Shown here: positions 6,645-14,368 of the stretch, piece after piece
How positions within the stretch are numbered: position 1 is the stretch's first letter
Layout: the number at the start of each line of letters is the position of its first letter
From: CAYXPG01 sp964564845
GTDB taxonomy: Bacteria > Planctomycetota > Phycisphaerae > Sedimentisphaerales > Anaerobacaceae
Direction: 5' to 3'
NCBI GenBank assembly: GCA_964564845.1
Contig: CAZMCN010000021.1
Coordinates: 1 to 21,603, forward strand
Length of the DNA stretch: 21,603 nucleotides
Made by a program: the position numbers and the translations under genes
The notes under the pieces: model-generated
Database searches by the model: none
What the model was told of the DNA's origin: nothing
What the model saw: the letters and a program-made list of their open reading frames with translations, nothing else

Positions 6645-7733
6645 TTGGCAAAGACATACAAGATTGCTGTGATACCTGGTGACGGGACCGGGCCGGAAGT
6701 AACTGCTGAAGCGGTAAAGGTATTAAAGGCTGCTGCTGAGAAATTCAACTTCAAGGTTGAATTTTCCGAGTTCGATTTCGGCGGCGAAAGATATAAAAGG
6801 ACCGGCGAGACTCTGCCGGACAGCGCGGTTGAGGAGCTTCGTCAGTTCGATGCGATTCAGCTCGGCGCAATCGGCCATCCGGACGTGGCGCCGGGCATCC
6901 TCGAGACCGGCATCCTGCTCAAAGCGCGTTTTTCGCTCGACCAGTATATTAACCTTCGTCCGGTAAAGCTTTTCCCCGGCGTAGAGACGCCGTTGAAAAA
7001 CAAAGGCCCTGAAGATATCGATTTTACCGTGATTCGCGAGAACACCGCCGGGCTATATACCGGCGTCGGCGGCTTTACAATGAAAGGCACAGCCAACGAG
7101 GTGGCCGTTCAGGCCGCCGTCTATACCCGCTACCAGGTTGACCGCTGTTTGAAATATGCCTACGAATACGCACGCAAGTACGGCAAAAAGGTGCGAGGAA
7201 AAGGCAACAAAAACACCCTCGCTTTGTGCGGAAAAACCAATGTTCTGGTCTATCTCTGGGATCTCTGGTATCGCGCTTACTGCGAAATGGGTGACGGCGA
7301 ATACCCGGACATTGAACGAGAGTATTACCACGTTGATGCCACGTGTATGTGGATGGTCAAGAACCCCGAATGGTTCGACGTGATTGTTACCAGTAATATG
7401 TTCGGCGATATCATCACCGACCTCGGCGCAATAATCCAGGGCGGTATGGGCATCGCAGCGGGCGCAAATATCAACCCTGAGGGCGTCGGTATGTTCGAGC
7501 CGATTGGCGGAAGCGCTCCGAAATATACCGGCAAAGGCGTCATTTGCCCATTGGCGGCGATTTATGCGACACAGATGATGCTCCGCACACTCGGCGAGGA
7601 GAAGGCTGCCGAGGCTGTGGAAAAGGCCGTCATATTCGTAACCGCCAACAAGATAAAGAGCCTGCAGGCCGGCAAAATGGGCTATTCAACCAGCGAAGTC
7701 GGTGACCTCGTCGCCGAAAAAGTAGCAGAATAG
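6645..7733 (+). CDS. leuB: 3-isopropylmalate dehydrogenase
   Basis: It oxidises and decarboxylates 3-isopropylmalate to 2-oxoisocaproate with NAD+. The 362-residue beta-decarboxylating dehydrogenase begins MAKTYKIAVIPGDGTGPEVT. It has LRPVKLFPGVETPL and VIRENTAGLYTGVGG in the substrate region, YYHVDATCMWMVKNP near the dimer/active site, and NMFGDIITDLGAIIQGGMG with the metal-binding Asp pair. GSAPKYTGKG follows in the cofactor region. The start codon is TTG: AAGGAG (6631-6636) lies eight bases upstream and the family N-terminus begins exactly there, so the start is well supported although non-ATG. Close relatives include tartrate and isocitrate dehydrogenases, but position in a leu cluster favours leuB. 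It follows the restriction-modification pair by 51 bases. Confidence 0.93.
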   Translation: MAKTYKIAVIPGDGTGPEVTAEAVKVLKAAAEKFNFKVEFSEFDFGGERYKRTGETLPDSAVEELRQFDAIQLGAIGHPDVAPGILETGILLKARFSLDQYINLRPVKLFPGVETPLKNKGPEDIDFTVIRENTAGLYTGVGGFTMKGTANEVAVQAAVYTRYQVDRCLKYAYEYARKYGKKVRGKGNKNTLALCGKTNVLVYLWDLWYRAYCEMGDGEYPDIEREYYHVDATCMWMVKNPEWFDVIVTSNMFGDIITDLGAIIQGGMGIAAGANINPEGVGMFEPIGGSAPKYTGKGVICPLAAIYATQMMLRTLGEEKAAEAVEKAVIFVTANKIKSLQAGKMGYSTSEVGDLVAEKVAE

Positions 7734-7739
7734 AGTAAA

Positions 7740-7865
7740 ATCCCAAATACGAAGCACGAAGCACTAAATAATACCAAAATCCAAATGCTCGAATGACAAA
7801 AACGTTTTAGGTTTGGAATTTGGAGTATTGGGATTTGTTTCAGATTTACGAATTAGGATTTAGAG
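7740..7865 (+). repeat. Long 7-bp periodic element filling the leuB-GTPase spacer
   Basis: Essentially the whole spacer can be divided into eighteen consecutive heptamers without a phase slip. It starts ATCCCAA, ATACGAA, GCACGAA, GCACTAA, runs through GGTTTGG, AATTTGG, AGTATTG, GGATTTG, and ends TTTCAGA, TTTACGA, ATTAGGA, TTTAGAG. Neighbouring units share three to six bases. The left and right halves are also inverted: AAATCCCAAATAC (7738-7750) against GTATTGGGATTT (7825-7836), and CCAAAATCCAAA (7774-7785) against TTTGGAATTTGG (7812-7823), with CGTTTT near the centre. No promoter or ORF is evident. Confidence 0.8.
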
Positions 7866-7875
7866 CTTTCAAATT

Positions 7876-8859
7876 ATGCCGGCGAATTTAACGCCAGAAT
7901 ATTTCAAGGCTGAAAAGTGGTTTCGCAGTGCTGCGACCAATGATGAGAAAATCCTTGCGCTTGAGCAGATGCTTCGCGTTATTCCTAAACACAAAGGCAC
8001 CGACCACATGCGGGCCGACCTTCGCCGCAAGCTGAGCAAACTAAAGGAAGCATCCACAAAAAAAACCGGCGCAAGCCACGCTGACATCTTCCACGTACCG
8101 CGGGGCGGCTGCGGCCAGGTCGTCCTTTTGGGTACGCCCAACAGCGGCAAAAGCGCCATCGTCGCCGCCCTGACCAATGCGAAGGTCAACGTCGCTGATT
8201 TTCCCTTTGCAACCGGTGCGCCTGTGCCGGGTATGGTAACGTTCGAGGATGTTCAAATTCAGCTTGTCGATATGCCCCCTATCACCGCCGACTACAGCGC
8301 CGCCGGACAGGTCGGAACATATCGCAACTGCGATTTGATTGCGATTGTCATCGACCTTTCCGGCGATGTTGCCGAACAAATGAGCATCTCTCTGGACTTT
8401 TTAGAGTCACGAAGTCTGCTTATCGATGAGCAAACAGGAGCTGTGGATGCGAACGGCAACGTTCTTGGCAAAAGGGCCTTTTGCATCTGCACCAAATCCG
8501 ACATCGCAAAAGACGGCGCAGTTGATACTTTCAGACAATCCAACAGGGGCGGCTTTGAATTTGTCGAAATCTCAACGGCAACCGGCGCGGGTATCGAGGA
8601 GTTTTCTGCAACACTTTTTCGCCTGCTAAAAATCATACGCATTTACGCCAAGCCGCCCGGCAAAAAGCCTGATATGGATGAGCCATTCACACTGCCGGCC
8701 GGCTCTACCGTAATGGACCTGGCAACCGCCATCCACCGACAGTTGGCTGAAAAGCTCAGGTTCGCAAGAATCTGGGGCACCGGTGTCTATGACGGCCAGA
8801 ACGCACAGAGAAACCATACCCTCAACGACAAGGACGTTATTGAGTTGCATTTTAATTGA
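7876..8859 (+). CDS. DRG/Obg-like GTPase with C-terminal TGS domain
   Basis: The 327-residue protein has a helical N-terminal segment (about 1-75), then a GTPase domain. The P-loop is GTPNSGKS (86-93), the switch I region is ADFPFATGAPVPGM (107-120), and the G4 motif TKSD (206-209) gives guanine specificity. A STATG-like G5 stretch follows. A TGS domain fills the C-terminus from about residue 265. This is the layout of developmentally regulated GTP-binding proteins, which associate with ribosomes. The oddity is the G3 box: the family has D-x-P-G, while here it is Asp132-Met-Pro-Pro, so the glycine that contacts the gamma-phosphate is replaced by proline. That could alter hydrolysis. Compared with DRGs, an insert lies around 175-200. 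No good ribosome binding site precedes the ATG. Not obviously linked to the leu genes. Confidence 0.85.
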   Translation: MPANLTPEYFKAEKWFRSAATNDEKILALEQMLRVIPKHKGTDHMRADLRRKLSKLKEASTKKTGASHADIFHVPRGGCGQVVLLGTPNSGKSAIVAALTNAKVNVADFPFATGAPVPGMVTFEDVQIQLVDMPPITADYSAAGQVGTYRNCDLIAIVIDLSGDVAEQMSISLDFLESRSLLIDEQTGAVDANGNVLGKRAFCICTKSDIAKDGAVDTFRQSNRGGFEFVEISTATGAGIEEFSATLFRLLKIIRIYAKPPGKKPDMDEPFTLPAGSTVMDLATAIHRQLAEKLRFARIWGTGVYDGQNAQRNHTLNDKDVIELHFN

Positions 8860-8928
8860 CTATTTGCTATTGACTATTTACTATTGAATTTAACTATTCT
8901 TTGCTTCTATGAACTACGAACAACGAAC
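8860..8928 (+). repeat. 7-bp periodic arrays after the GTPase gene
   Basis: Four units, CTATTTG, CTATTGA, CTATTTA and CTATTGA (8860-8887), begin directly at the GTPase stop codon. After 20 bases, TATGAAC, TACGAAC and AACGAAC follow (8908-8928). The latter repeat the TAYGAAC unit found eight times between leuA and leuC. Confidence 0.75.
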
Positions 8929-8945
8929 CATTAACGAGGTTAATT

Positions 8946-9137
8946 ATGGAATGCAAAAAAGAGCAGAACCTGAAAAATTGCAATTGTACATATCCCTGTG
9001 ACAAAAAAGGAGTATGCTGTGATTGTATAAGGAGTCATCTGGCTATTAAGGAGCTGCCCGGCTGCTGCTTCCCTGATAATGTCGAAAGAACCTACGACCG
9101 CAGCTTCCGCGCCTTCGCAAAAGCCTGGAACTTATAA
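8946..9137 (+). CDS. DUF6485-like small cysteine-rich protein
   Basis: The 63-residue protein has nine cysteines: Cys3, 12, 14, 18, 24, 25, 27, 40 and 41. The pattern MECKKEQNLKNCNCTYPC, then CCDCIRSHLAIKELPGCCFP, then ERTYDRS near the end matches what I recall of the DUF6485 family of anaerobic bacteria. The cysteine arrangement suggests zinc or iron-sulfur binding, but the function is unknown. GAGGT (8935-8939) precedes the ATG by six bases. It faces the TPR glycosyltransferase gene tail to tail. Confidence 0.8.
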   Translation: MECKKEQNLKNCNCTYPCDKKGVCCDCIRSHLAIKELPGCCFPDNVERTYDRSFRAFAKAWNL

Positions 9138-9208
9138 AACTTCTAATGGTGCTTTGCCTTAGTTCAATTGGGTGATTGGCACTACAGCCGATTCGCCGTT
9201 TTTTGCGG

Positions 9209-11122
9209 TTATCTTTTCGATTTTTCTAATGCATCGTGCAGAAGCCCTTTTGCCTTTGCATAGTCAGGCTGGATTTCCAGCGCCCTTCGGTATTGGACAA
9301 TCGCCTCGGCAAGTTTTCCTTGCTGTTCGAGAAGAATACCCACGTTGCAAAACATTTCCACATCGTCCGGCCGGTCGGCAAGGACACTTCTGAACTGTTT
9401 TATAGCTTCATCGTTTTTGCCCAAACCGGCCAGTGCCAGACCCAGTCGGCCGTGGGCAATTATATTGTCGGGCTCAACTTCAAGAGCTTTTTCGTAATAT
9501 TGAACCGCCTCTTCATATTGGCCCTGCTCGGCCAGCAGATATGCAAGATTGCTCAGAATATCGACATTCTCAGGCCGCGCCTGAAGCGCAAGGCGGTACT
9601 CGCTGATAGCTTCTTCGTTTTTGCCCTGCGTGGCCAGGACTCGTGCCAGATTATAATGGACCTGTGAAAACTTGGGCCTTAATTCCAAAGCTTTTCGAAA
9701 ATGCTCTATCGCATCGTCGCTTCTTCCGACGTTATGAAGTACATTGCCGAGATTGTTGTGGACCTCGGGAGAATACGGGTTTATTTCCAACGACTTATTA
9801 AAATGTTCGATGGCTTCTTCGCTTTCGCCCCGTTCGTCGAGAAAATTACCGAGGTTATTATGCAGCACGGTAACGTTCGGCGCCAGTTTCAGCATATACC
9901 TATGCAGACTCACGCTGTCGCGCCAATGAACAAGATAAGCGCGGGTGGCGCCGATTTCCGACGCTGCCAGGCAGGCCGTTAACACCAAAGCAACGATGCA
10001 TCGCCTTGATAACTTATCAGCCCACCCGCGGCAAAGCCGGGCCACAGCCCCACACAAAGGCAAAAACAAACCCATTATAGGAATATAAGCATGCCTGTCG
10101 GCGGCAATCACCGGATGAAAGCCAATGACACCCAACGTAGGGAAAATTGCCAAAAAGAAGAACAGCCAGCCAGTTACCAAAGAGCGAGTCCATCGCAAAG
10201 AAAACAATAATCCAACGAACAATACCGCCGTGCCGATTACGCCTGCAAGAACGTTCGGATGGCCAAGAGCAAACGGCGATGGGAAAGGATAATAGCCCGA
10301 CAGGCCGACAGGCCAGACAAACCTTTGCAGATAGAAAACGATATTGTGACAAATGATAAACAGAATACGCACCAGGCCGTGTTCGGCCGGCATCGTTACA
10401 GAGGAGGTGTTCTTCTGGGAAACAAACGTAATAATCGCTGCTATAACGGCGACGACGAAAAAGGGTATCTTGCGGATAATGGTTTTTTTACTGAGCCGCT
10501 TTAGCGGCCAATAGTCCAGCAGTATCATCAGAAGCGGAACAGGCGTGCTGGACGGTTTTGACATCAACGCCAATATGAAAAATACCATAGAAAGCAGGTA
10601 ACTTTGCCAACTGGACGTACGGCTGAAGCGTACATAAAAAATCAGACACCACAGAACGAAAAAGGCGGCCAGCAGCGTCTTGCGCTCGCTCAGCCAGGGA
10701 ATCGGCTCGATAGTCAGCGGATGAACCCCGAAGAGCAGGCCGACCGATACGGCAGCCAGCGAGTTACCAAAAAGCAGGTATAAAAAAACAATTATTAAAA
10801 GAGTATTGGCCAGATGCAGGCCAAGAGAGGTTATGTGGAAGGGCATTAGATTATCGAGCCTGCCTCCCATCGCATAGTCAGCCATCAGCGAGAGCATCGC
10901 CAGCGGCTGATAATACCCTCTGACGGATGAGGGATATAGAACTTCGCATAAAAAACGACGTGCGGATTCCCAGCCCGGGTTTTGAACGAGCTGGTTCTCA
11001 AAAAGGTACTGGTCGTCATCGAATGAAAATGCCGTTGATGACAAGCTCGGCCAATGCGCCGCTAAAACAATCCCCGCTGCGATACACATACCGATTAAGA
11101 TTGCTTTCTTATTTGTTTTCAT
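9209..11122 (-). CDS. TMTC-like membrane glycosyltransferase with C-terminal TPRs
   Basis: The 637-residue protein starts MKTNKKAILIGMCIAAGIVL with a first membrane helix. The first outside loop carries SFDDDQYLFEN, whose Asp-Asp pair matches the catalytic motif of GT-C fold polyprenyl-sugar glycosyltransferases such as eukaryotic TMTC O-mannosyltransferases. About ten further hydrophobic segments follow to roughly residue 400. About six tandem TPR units follow, recognisable by repeats such as HNNLGNFLDERGESEEAIEH and LEINPYSPEVHNNLGNVL. The membrane part probably transfers sugars from a lipid carrier at the outer face of the membrane, with the TPRs binding the protein acceptor; this is inference from the family. 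The ATG at 11122 is one base after the MFS stop (TGAGATG), indicating translational coupling. An upstream in-frame start at 11212 would lie inside the MFS gene and adds non-family residues. It is last in the purC cluster. Confidence 0.82.
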   Translation of the reverse strand: MKTNKKAILIGMCIAAGIVLAAHWPSLSSTAFSFDDDQYLFENQLVQNPGWESARRFLCEVLYPSSVRGYYQPLAMLSLMADYAMGGRLDNLMPFHITSLGLHLANTLLIIVFLYLLFGNSLAAVSVGLLFGVHPLTIEPIPWLSERKTLLAAFFVLWCLIFYVRFSRTSSWQSYLLSMVFFILALMSKPSSTPVPLLMILLDYWPLKRLSKKTIIRKIPFFVVAVIAAIITFVSQKNTSSVTMPAEHGLVRILFIICHNIVFYLQRFVWPVGLSGYYPFPSPFALGHPNVLAGVIGTAVLFVGLLFSLRWTRSLVTGWLFFFLAIFPTLGVIGFHPVIAADRHAYIPIMGLFLPLCGAVARLCRGWADKLSRRCIVALVLTACLAASEIGATRAYLVHWRDSVSLHRYMLKLAPNVTVLHNNLGNFLDERGESEEAIEHFNKSLEINPYSPEVHNNLGNVLHNVGRSDDAIEHFRKALELRPKFSQVHYNLARVLATQGKNEEAISEYRLALQARPENVDILSNLAYLLAEQGQYEEAVQYYEKALEVEPDNIIAHGRLGLALAGLGKNDEAIKQFRSVLADRPDDVEMFCNVGILLEQQGKLAEAIVQYRRALEIQPDYAKAKGLLHDALEKSKR

Positions 11123-11123
11123 C

Positions 11124-12308
11124 TCATTGTAATTCTTCGGCGCCTGCCTGAGTGTTTCTGTACATAATGAAAAGCCCGACAGCGCCCGAAATAAGATAAC
11201 CGGCTGGCGCAATCTTCAAAAGTGCCTCTACACTGAAAAACTGTACCACAATCATAAGAACGACATTAGCCACCGCCCAGTTACCCCCTACTATAAGGCC
11301 CATCCGCTGGCCAAGATTCGGACCGGCGGCACCCCTGGCCGTAGTAACCATCAATATATAAGCTGATATTGCGTTAAAACCAACACCGAACAACACCCAC
11401 ACCGCCGCTCTGTTGCCTATAAGTTCCAGATATAAATGCAGTAAAACAGGCGAAAGGAAAAGTGCTGCAACCGAACAGAACAGCTCCCCCTTCTTATGGG
11501 CGCCCCAGGCCCATACGAACGAACCCAGCGCCCCGCCGGCACCGAACATCATTGCCGAAAAACCTCCGAAAGTAAGTTCGAATCCTAACTGCTCAAGTCG
11601 TGTGGGCATAAGAGAAGCAACAATAGTCGTCGAAATTGCTGCCGGTATAGCCATAACCATTATCGGCCAGAAAGCCGTCCTTTTACCCTTAACTCGCGAC
11701 TCATTTGCAGCCCTGGTTTTTGGTTCAACTGCCAGGCGGATTTCCAAAAAGGCAATCAAAAAAACTCCGACAATCGGACATAGCAGCAGCCAATACAAAC
11801 CCTTCAGACCAAAACCGGAAACCAGAACAGTCGGGACCCATCCACCAACTGCGTATCCGATAAAGCCGCCTGCCATAAAGACCGCCGTGCTTGTCGCAGC
11901 AGGAATCCGACCGAGCGAATGAATGCCTCGTAAGCCTTCGGGATGTGCTATTGCTATTCCGCTGCCGCTGATTATCGCAAGCAAAATCATAAATTCGAAA
12001 CCACCTGCCTTTCTTGGCAAAACAGCAAAAAGACAAACAGCGGCAGCCAGAAATAGTCCAATATATATAAACAACGGCCGCCTCTTTTCAGGACGCATAT
12101 GCCCTGTCAGCACCTGGATGCCGTTGCAGGCCAAAAGGTGAACACACAAAATAATTACGCCTGACTCGACACTCAGTATGAATTCAGTACGTATGGCCGG
12201 CAAAATCGGTGGTGGTATAGCAGAAAACAAATCAACTATGCAGTGCACCCCGGAAAGCGCAAACAACTGTGCCCATTGAAATACAATGATTTTTCTGCTC
12301 GGATTCAA
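11124..12308 (-). CDS. Major facilitator superfamily transporter, fosmidomycin-resistance-like
   Basis: The 394-residue membrane protein has about 12 hydrophobic segments in two halves joined by a basic central loop (around EPKTRAANESRVKGKRTAF). The N-terminal region GVHCIVDLFSAIPPPILPAI resembles the Fsr-type branch of the MFS, whose members export drugs or small metabolites; the substrate here cannot be named. The start is TTG at 12308, seven bases after the purC stop, with GAGGT overlapping the end of purC as a plausible binding site. The C-terminus ends a base before the next gene's ATG. Its place between purC and a membrane glycosyltransferase indicates co-transcription but does not reveal the substrate. 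Confidence 0.78.
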   Translation of the reverse strand: MNPSRKIIVFQWAQLFALSGVHCIVDLFSAIPPPILPAIRTEFILSVESGVIILCVHLLACNGIQVLTGHMRPEKRRPLFIYIGLFLAAAVCLFAVLPRKAGGFEFMILLAIISGSGIAIAHPEGLRGIHSLGRIPAATSTAVFMAGGFIGYAVGGWVPTVLVSGFGLKGLYWLLLCPIVGVFLIAFLEIRLAVEPKTRAANESRVKGKRTAFWPIMVMAIPAAISTTIVASLMPTRLEQLGFELTFGGFSAMMFGAGGALGSFVWAWGAHKKGELFCSVAALFLSPVLLHLYLELIGNRAAVWVLFGVGFNAISAYILMVTTARGAAGPNLGQRMGLIVGGNWAVANVVLMIVVQFFSVEALLKIAPAGYLISGAVGLFIMYRNTQAGAEELQ

Positions 12309-12315
12309 AACAGCT

Positions 12316-13206
12316 TCACACCTCGAACTTTTTGCCGGTCAGCCGCTCATAGGCCTCGATATACTTTGAAGTGGTCTTTGCAACTATATCTTCGGGAAGC
12401 TCAACACCCGGGCCGGATTTGTCAAAGTTTATGCTCTCGAGATAATTGCGTACAAACTGCTTATCGAAACTTTCCTGGTCTCTTCCGGCCTGATAAACAT
12501 CGGCCGGCCAGAACCGCGACGAGTCCGGCGTCAGAACCTCATCAATCAGAATAACCCTGCCGTCAACGACGCCCCACTCAAACTTGGTATCTGCCAGGAT
12601 AATGCCTCTGCTCTCGGCATAGCTGCTTGCCTTTTCAAAAATCTCCATACTCCTGTCCCGGACATATTCTGCCCGCTGTTGGCCGAGAATCTCGCTGCAC
12701 CTCTCGAAGCTGATATTTTCATCGTGCCGGCCCCTCTCGGCCTTGGTGGCCGGTGTAAATATCAATTCAGGCAGCTTTTCGCACTGCTTCAGACCCGCCG
12801 GCAGCTTCTGACCGCAGACCGTACCTTCCTTCTCGTATTCCACCCAGCCCGAGCCAGCCAGGTATCCACGCACGACACACTCAATCGGCAAAACCTCGGT
12901 CTTCTTAACGAGCATACTGCGAGAGGCTAACTGCTCATCGTATCGACAAAACGGCTCAGGGAAAGCTGATACATCATCACTAATCAAATGATGTTCAACT
13001 TCAGCGCCAAGAAAATCGAACCAGAAAAGCGATATCTGCGTCAGAACAATACCTTTACAGGGTATGCCGTTGGCCATTACAACATCGAAGGCGCTAATCC
13101 GGTCGGTCGCCGCTATCAGCAGCTTGTCGCCAAGGTCGTATATGTCACGAACCTTGCCCCGCTTAGGTTCGAACACTTCTATTTCCGTCTGCAAAATCGT
13201 TTTCAT
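12316..13206 (-). CDS. purC: Phosphoribosylaminoimidazole-succinocarboxamide synthase
   Basis: This is SAICAR synthetase of purine synthesis, which joins CAIR and aspartate using ATP. Hallmarks of the 296-residue product are KRGKVRDIYDLGDKLLIAAT with the ATP-binding loop, DRISAFDVVMANGIPCKGIV, VRGYLAGSGWVEYEKEGTVC, and PATKAERGRHDENISFE for substrate binding. DTKFEWGVVDGRVILIDEVL and TPDSSRFWPADVY follow toward the end. At 296 residues it is of the longer type (as in yeast Ade1) rather than the roughly 240-residue E. coli type. Its ATG overlaps the stop of the upstream HD gene by four bases (ATGA), so the two are translationally coupled. No other purine genes are in the window. Confidence 0.96.
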   Translation of the reverse strand: MKTILQTEIEVFEPKRGKVRDIYDLGDKLLIAATDRISAFDVVMANGIPCKGIVLTQISLFWFDFLGAEVEHHLISDDVSAFPEPFCRYDEQLASRSMLVKKTEVLPIECVVRGYLAGSGWVEYEKEGTVCGQKLPAGLKQCEKLPELIFTPATKAERGRHDENISFERCSEILGQQRAEYVRDRSMEIFEKASSYAESRGIILADTKFEWGVVDGRVILIDEVLTPDSSRFWPADVYQAGRDQESFDKQFVRNYLESINFDKSGPGVELPEDIVAKTTSKYIEAYERLTGKKFEV

Positions 13207-14009
13207 AACAACTCCCTTTCATTTTGCTCTATTGCCGAATCAACATAATCAAGTACTGCCTTTTTTACTCTTTCGATATCATCGGTTTGCGGCAGAAAGC
13301 CAATCAGCTTCTCCAAAAACCTTCGCTCTTTTATCCGCTTCAAGGTCGCGGTAAAATTCACATCATAGACCCATCCCAACTGCAGCAGTTTCACATCATT
13401 GAGCGTCTTCAGCGATTTATAATCTATCCGCTGCCTGCGTAAAAGCTTTTCGATTACATCCGGCGAATACTCCGGCTCATCCGGAAACTCCAGTTCAAGC
13501 ATAAAATCCTGTGGGTTGTCCCTGTACTGGGCGTAGTATCCCGTCACCACATAGAATATATCCAGCTTGTCGGCGTCGCGTATCAATTGTGAGAACAGCA
13601 GGGATTGGCCATCCAAATCGCCCGGCAGCTTTCTGAGGCCGTGATATTCAATCGCTTTTTCAATGATTTGCTTTTCTTCCTCGTCAACGCCGTCAAGCAC
13701 TTTTTCCCGCCGAATGACCTCTAACCCTAACAGGTTATGGTTTATGCTCCTGGCATCGTTATAAGTACGGTATTTGGCAAACTGCTCGAACCGCCCGATG
13801 TCGTGTAAAAACGCTATTGTCTCTGCTGTTAGTTTCTGCCTGTCTGAAAGTCCGAGCTGCCCGGTCAAATAAAGCATCTCTTGGCAAACCCGCCGACTGT
13901 GCTCGTCTTTGAGTCTTATATTGGCATTGACGAACGGGTCATCCCCATAAAAGCCGGCTGTATAATTGTCAAACCAGGCCTCGAATTCAGCTAATTGCTG
14001 CTGCTTCAT
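13203..14009 (-). CDS. HD-domain phosphohydrolase
   Basis: The 268-residue protein has the HD-superfamily metal site. A conserved histidine lies in the first helix (DEHSRRVCQEML), the His-Asp pair is in FLHDIGRFEQF, an NHNLLGLEVI helix follows, and a downstream Asp is in LIRDADKLDIFYV. Such enzymes hydrolyse phosphate esters or nucleotides; the substrate is unknown. Its link to purC might point to nucleotide metabolism, but that is inference. I chose the ATG at 14009, with AAGGGA shortly upstream. The open frame continues to 14105, but those residues come from repeat-rich spacer. It is the first gene of the minus-strand cluster. Confidence 0.85.
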   Translation of the reverse strand: MKQQQLAEFEAWFDNYTAGFYGDDPFVNANIRLKDEHSRRVCQEMLYLTGQLGLSDRQKLTAETIAFLHDIGRFEQFAKYRTYNDARSINHNLLGLEVIRREKVLDGVDEEEKQIIEKAIEYHGLRKLPGDLDGQSLLFSQLIRDADKLDIFYVVTGYYAQYRDNPQDFMLELEFPDEPEYSPDVIEKLLRRQRIDYKSLKTLNDVKLLQLGWVYDVNFTATLKRIKERRFLEKLIGFLPQTDDIERVKKAVLDYVDSAIEQNERELL

Positions 14010-14032
14010 ACTTTCCCTTTTCCAAACAAACT

Positions 14033-14149
14033 GACAGGATAAGAGGATGGAACTGATTGCCGATTGCCTGTTGCCGTTCTCGGGACTCCTGACGGCTGAA
14101 CTCAAATCGTAAATCGAAACTCGTAAATCTTAAATCTGCTTATCCTGTC
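14033..14149. repeat. Inverted repeat enclosing 7-bp periodic arrays upstream of the HD gene
   Basis: A perfect 11-bp inverted repeat, GACAGGATAAG (14033-14043) and CTTATCCTGTC (14139-14149), bounds a 95-base interior. The interior holds GATTGCC, GATTGCC, TGTTGCC (14055-14075) and AAATCGT, AAATCGA, AACTCGT, AAATCTT, AAATCTG (14104-14138), both with strict 7-bp period. The element lies in the divergent spacer between the HD gene (minus) and the cupin gene (plus). It could form a long cruciform or RNA hairpin, or be a small nonautonomous mobile element. Confidence 0.75.
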
Positions 14150-14231
14150 CAAAATTCCTTTACGAAAGCACTAATTTATCGCAAATAAGCTGCTTTTACC
14201 ACCAGCTTTTAAGAAAAATTCCAGTTACGTA

Positions 14232-14260
14232 TTCAAAAAACGGCGTGTTTGAGGTATAAT
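14232..14260 (+). promoter_or_regulatory. Sigma70-type promoter for the cupin gene
   Basis: A perfect TATAAT (14255-14260) has a weaker TTCAAA (14232-14237) 17 bp upstream. The predicted start near 14267 gives a leader of about 100 bases before the cupin ATG. This supports that ATG over the in-frame ATG at 14249, which would lie upstream of the transcript. Confidence 0.62.
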
Positions 14261-14288
14261 TACCGGCGATTGACAGAAAAAAGGATTG

Positions 14289-14341
14289 GCCGCAAAAAGG
14301 CACAAGAAAACAATTATATCAGCCCTGCGTGCTTTTGCGGC
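14289..14341 (+). promoter_or_regulatory. Strong hairpin in the cupin mRNA leader
   Basis: GCCGCAAAA (14289-14297) pairs perfectly with TTTTGCGGC (14333-14341). After a two-base bulge, GCAC (14300-14303) pairs with GTGC (14329-14332), giving 13 base pairs around a 25-base loop. It ends 11 bases before the cupin ribosome binding site. No T tract follows, so it is not a terminator. It could regulate translation or protect the mRNA 5' end. I do not recognise a named riboswitch class. Confidence 0.6.
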
Positions 14342-14368
14342 AGAATTAATAAGGAAAGGAAAAATAAA

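Noticed and set aside
14249..14368. Longer cupin protein starting at 14249
   Set aside because: That ATG precedes the predicted transcript start, and the added residues come from the leader hairpin region; the ATG at 14369 has a strong binding site.
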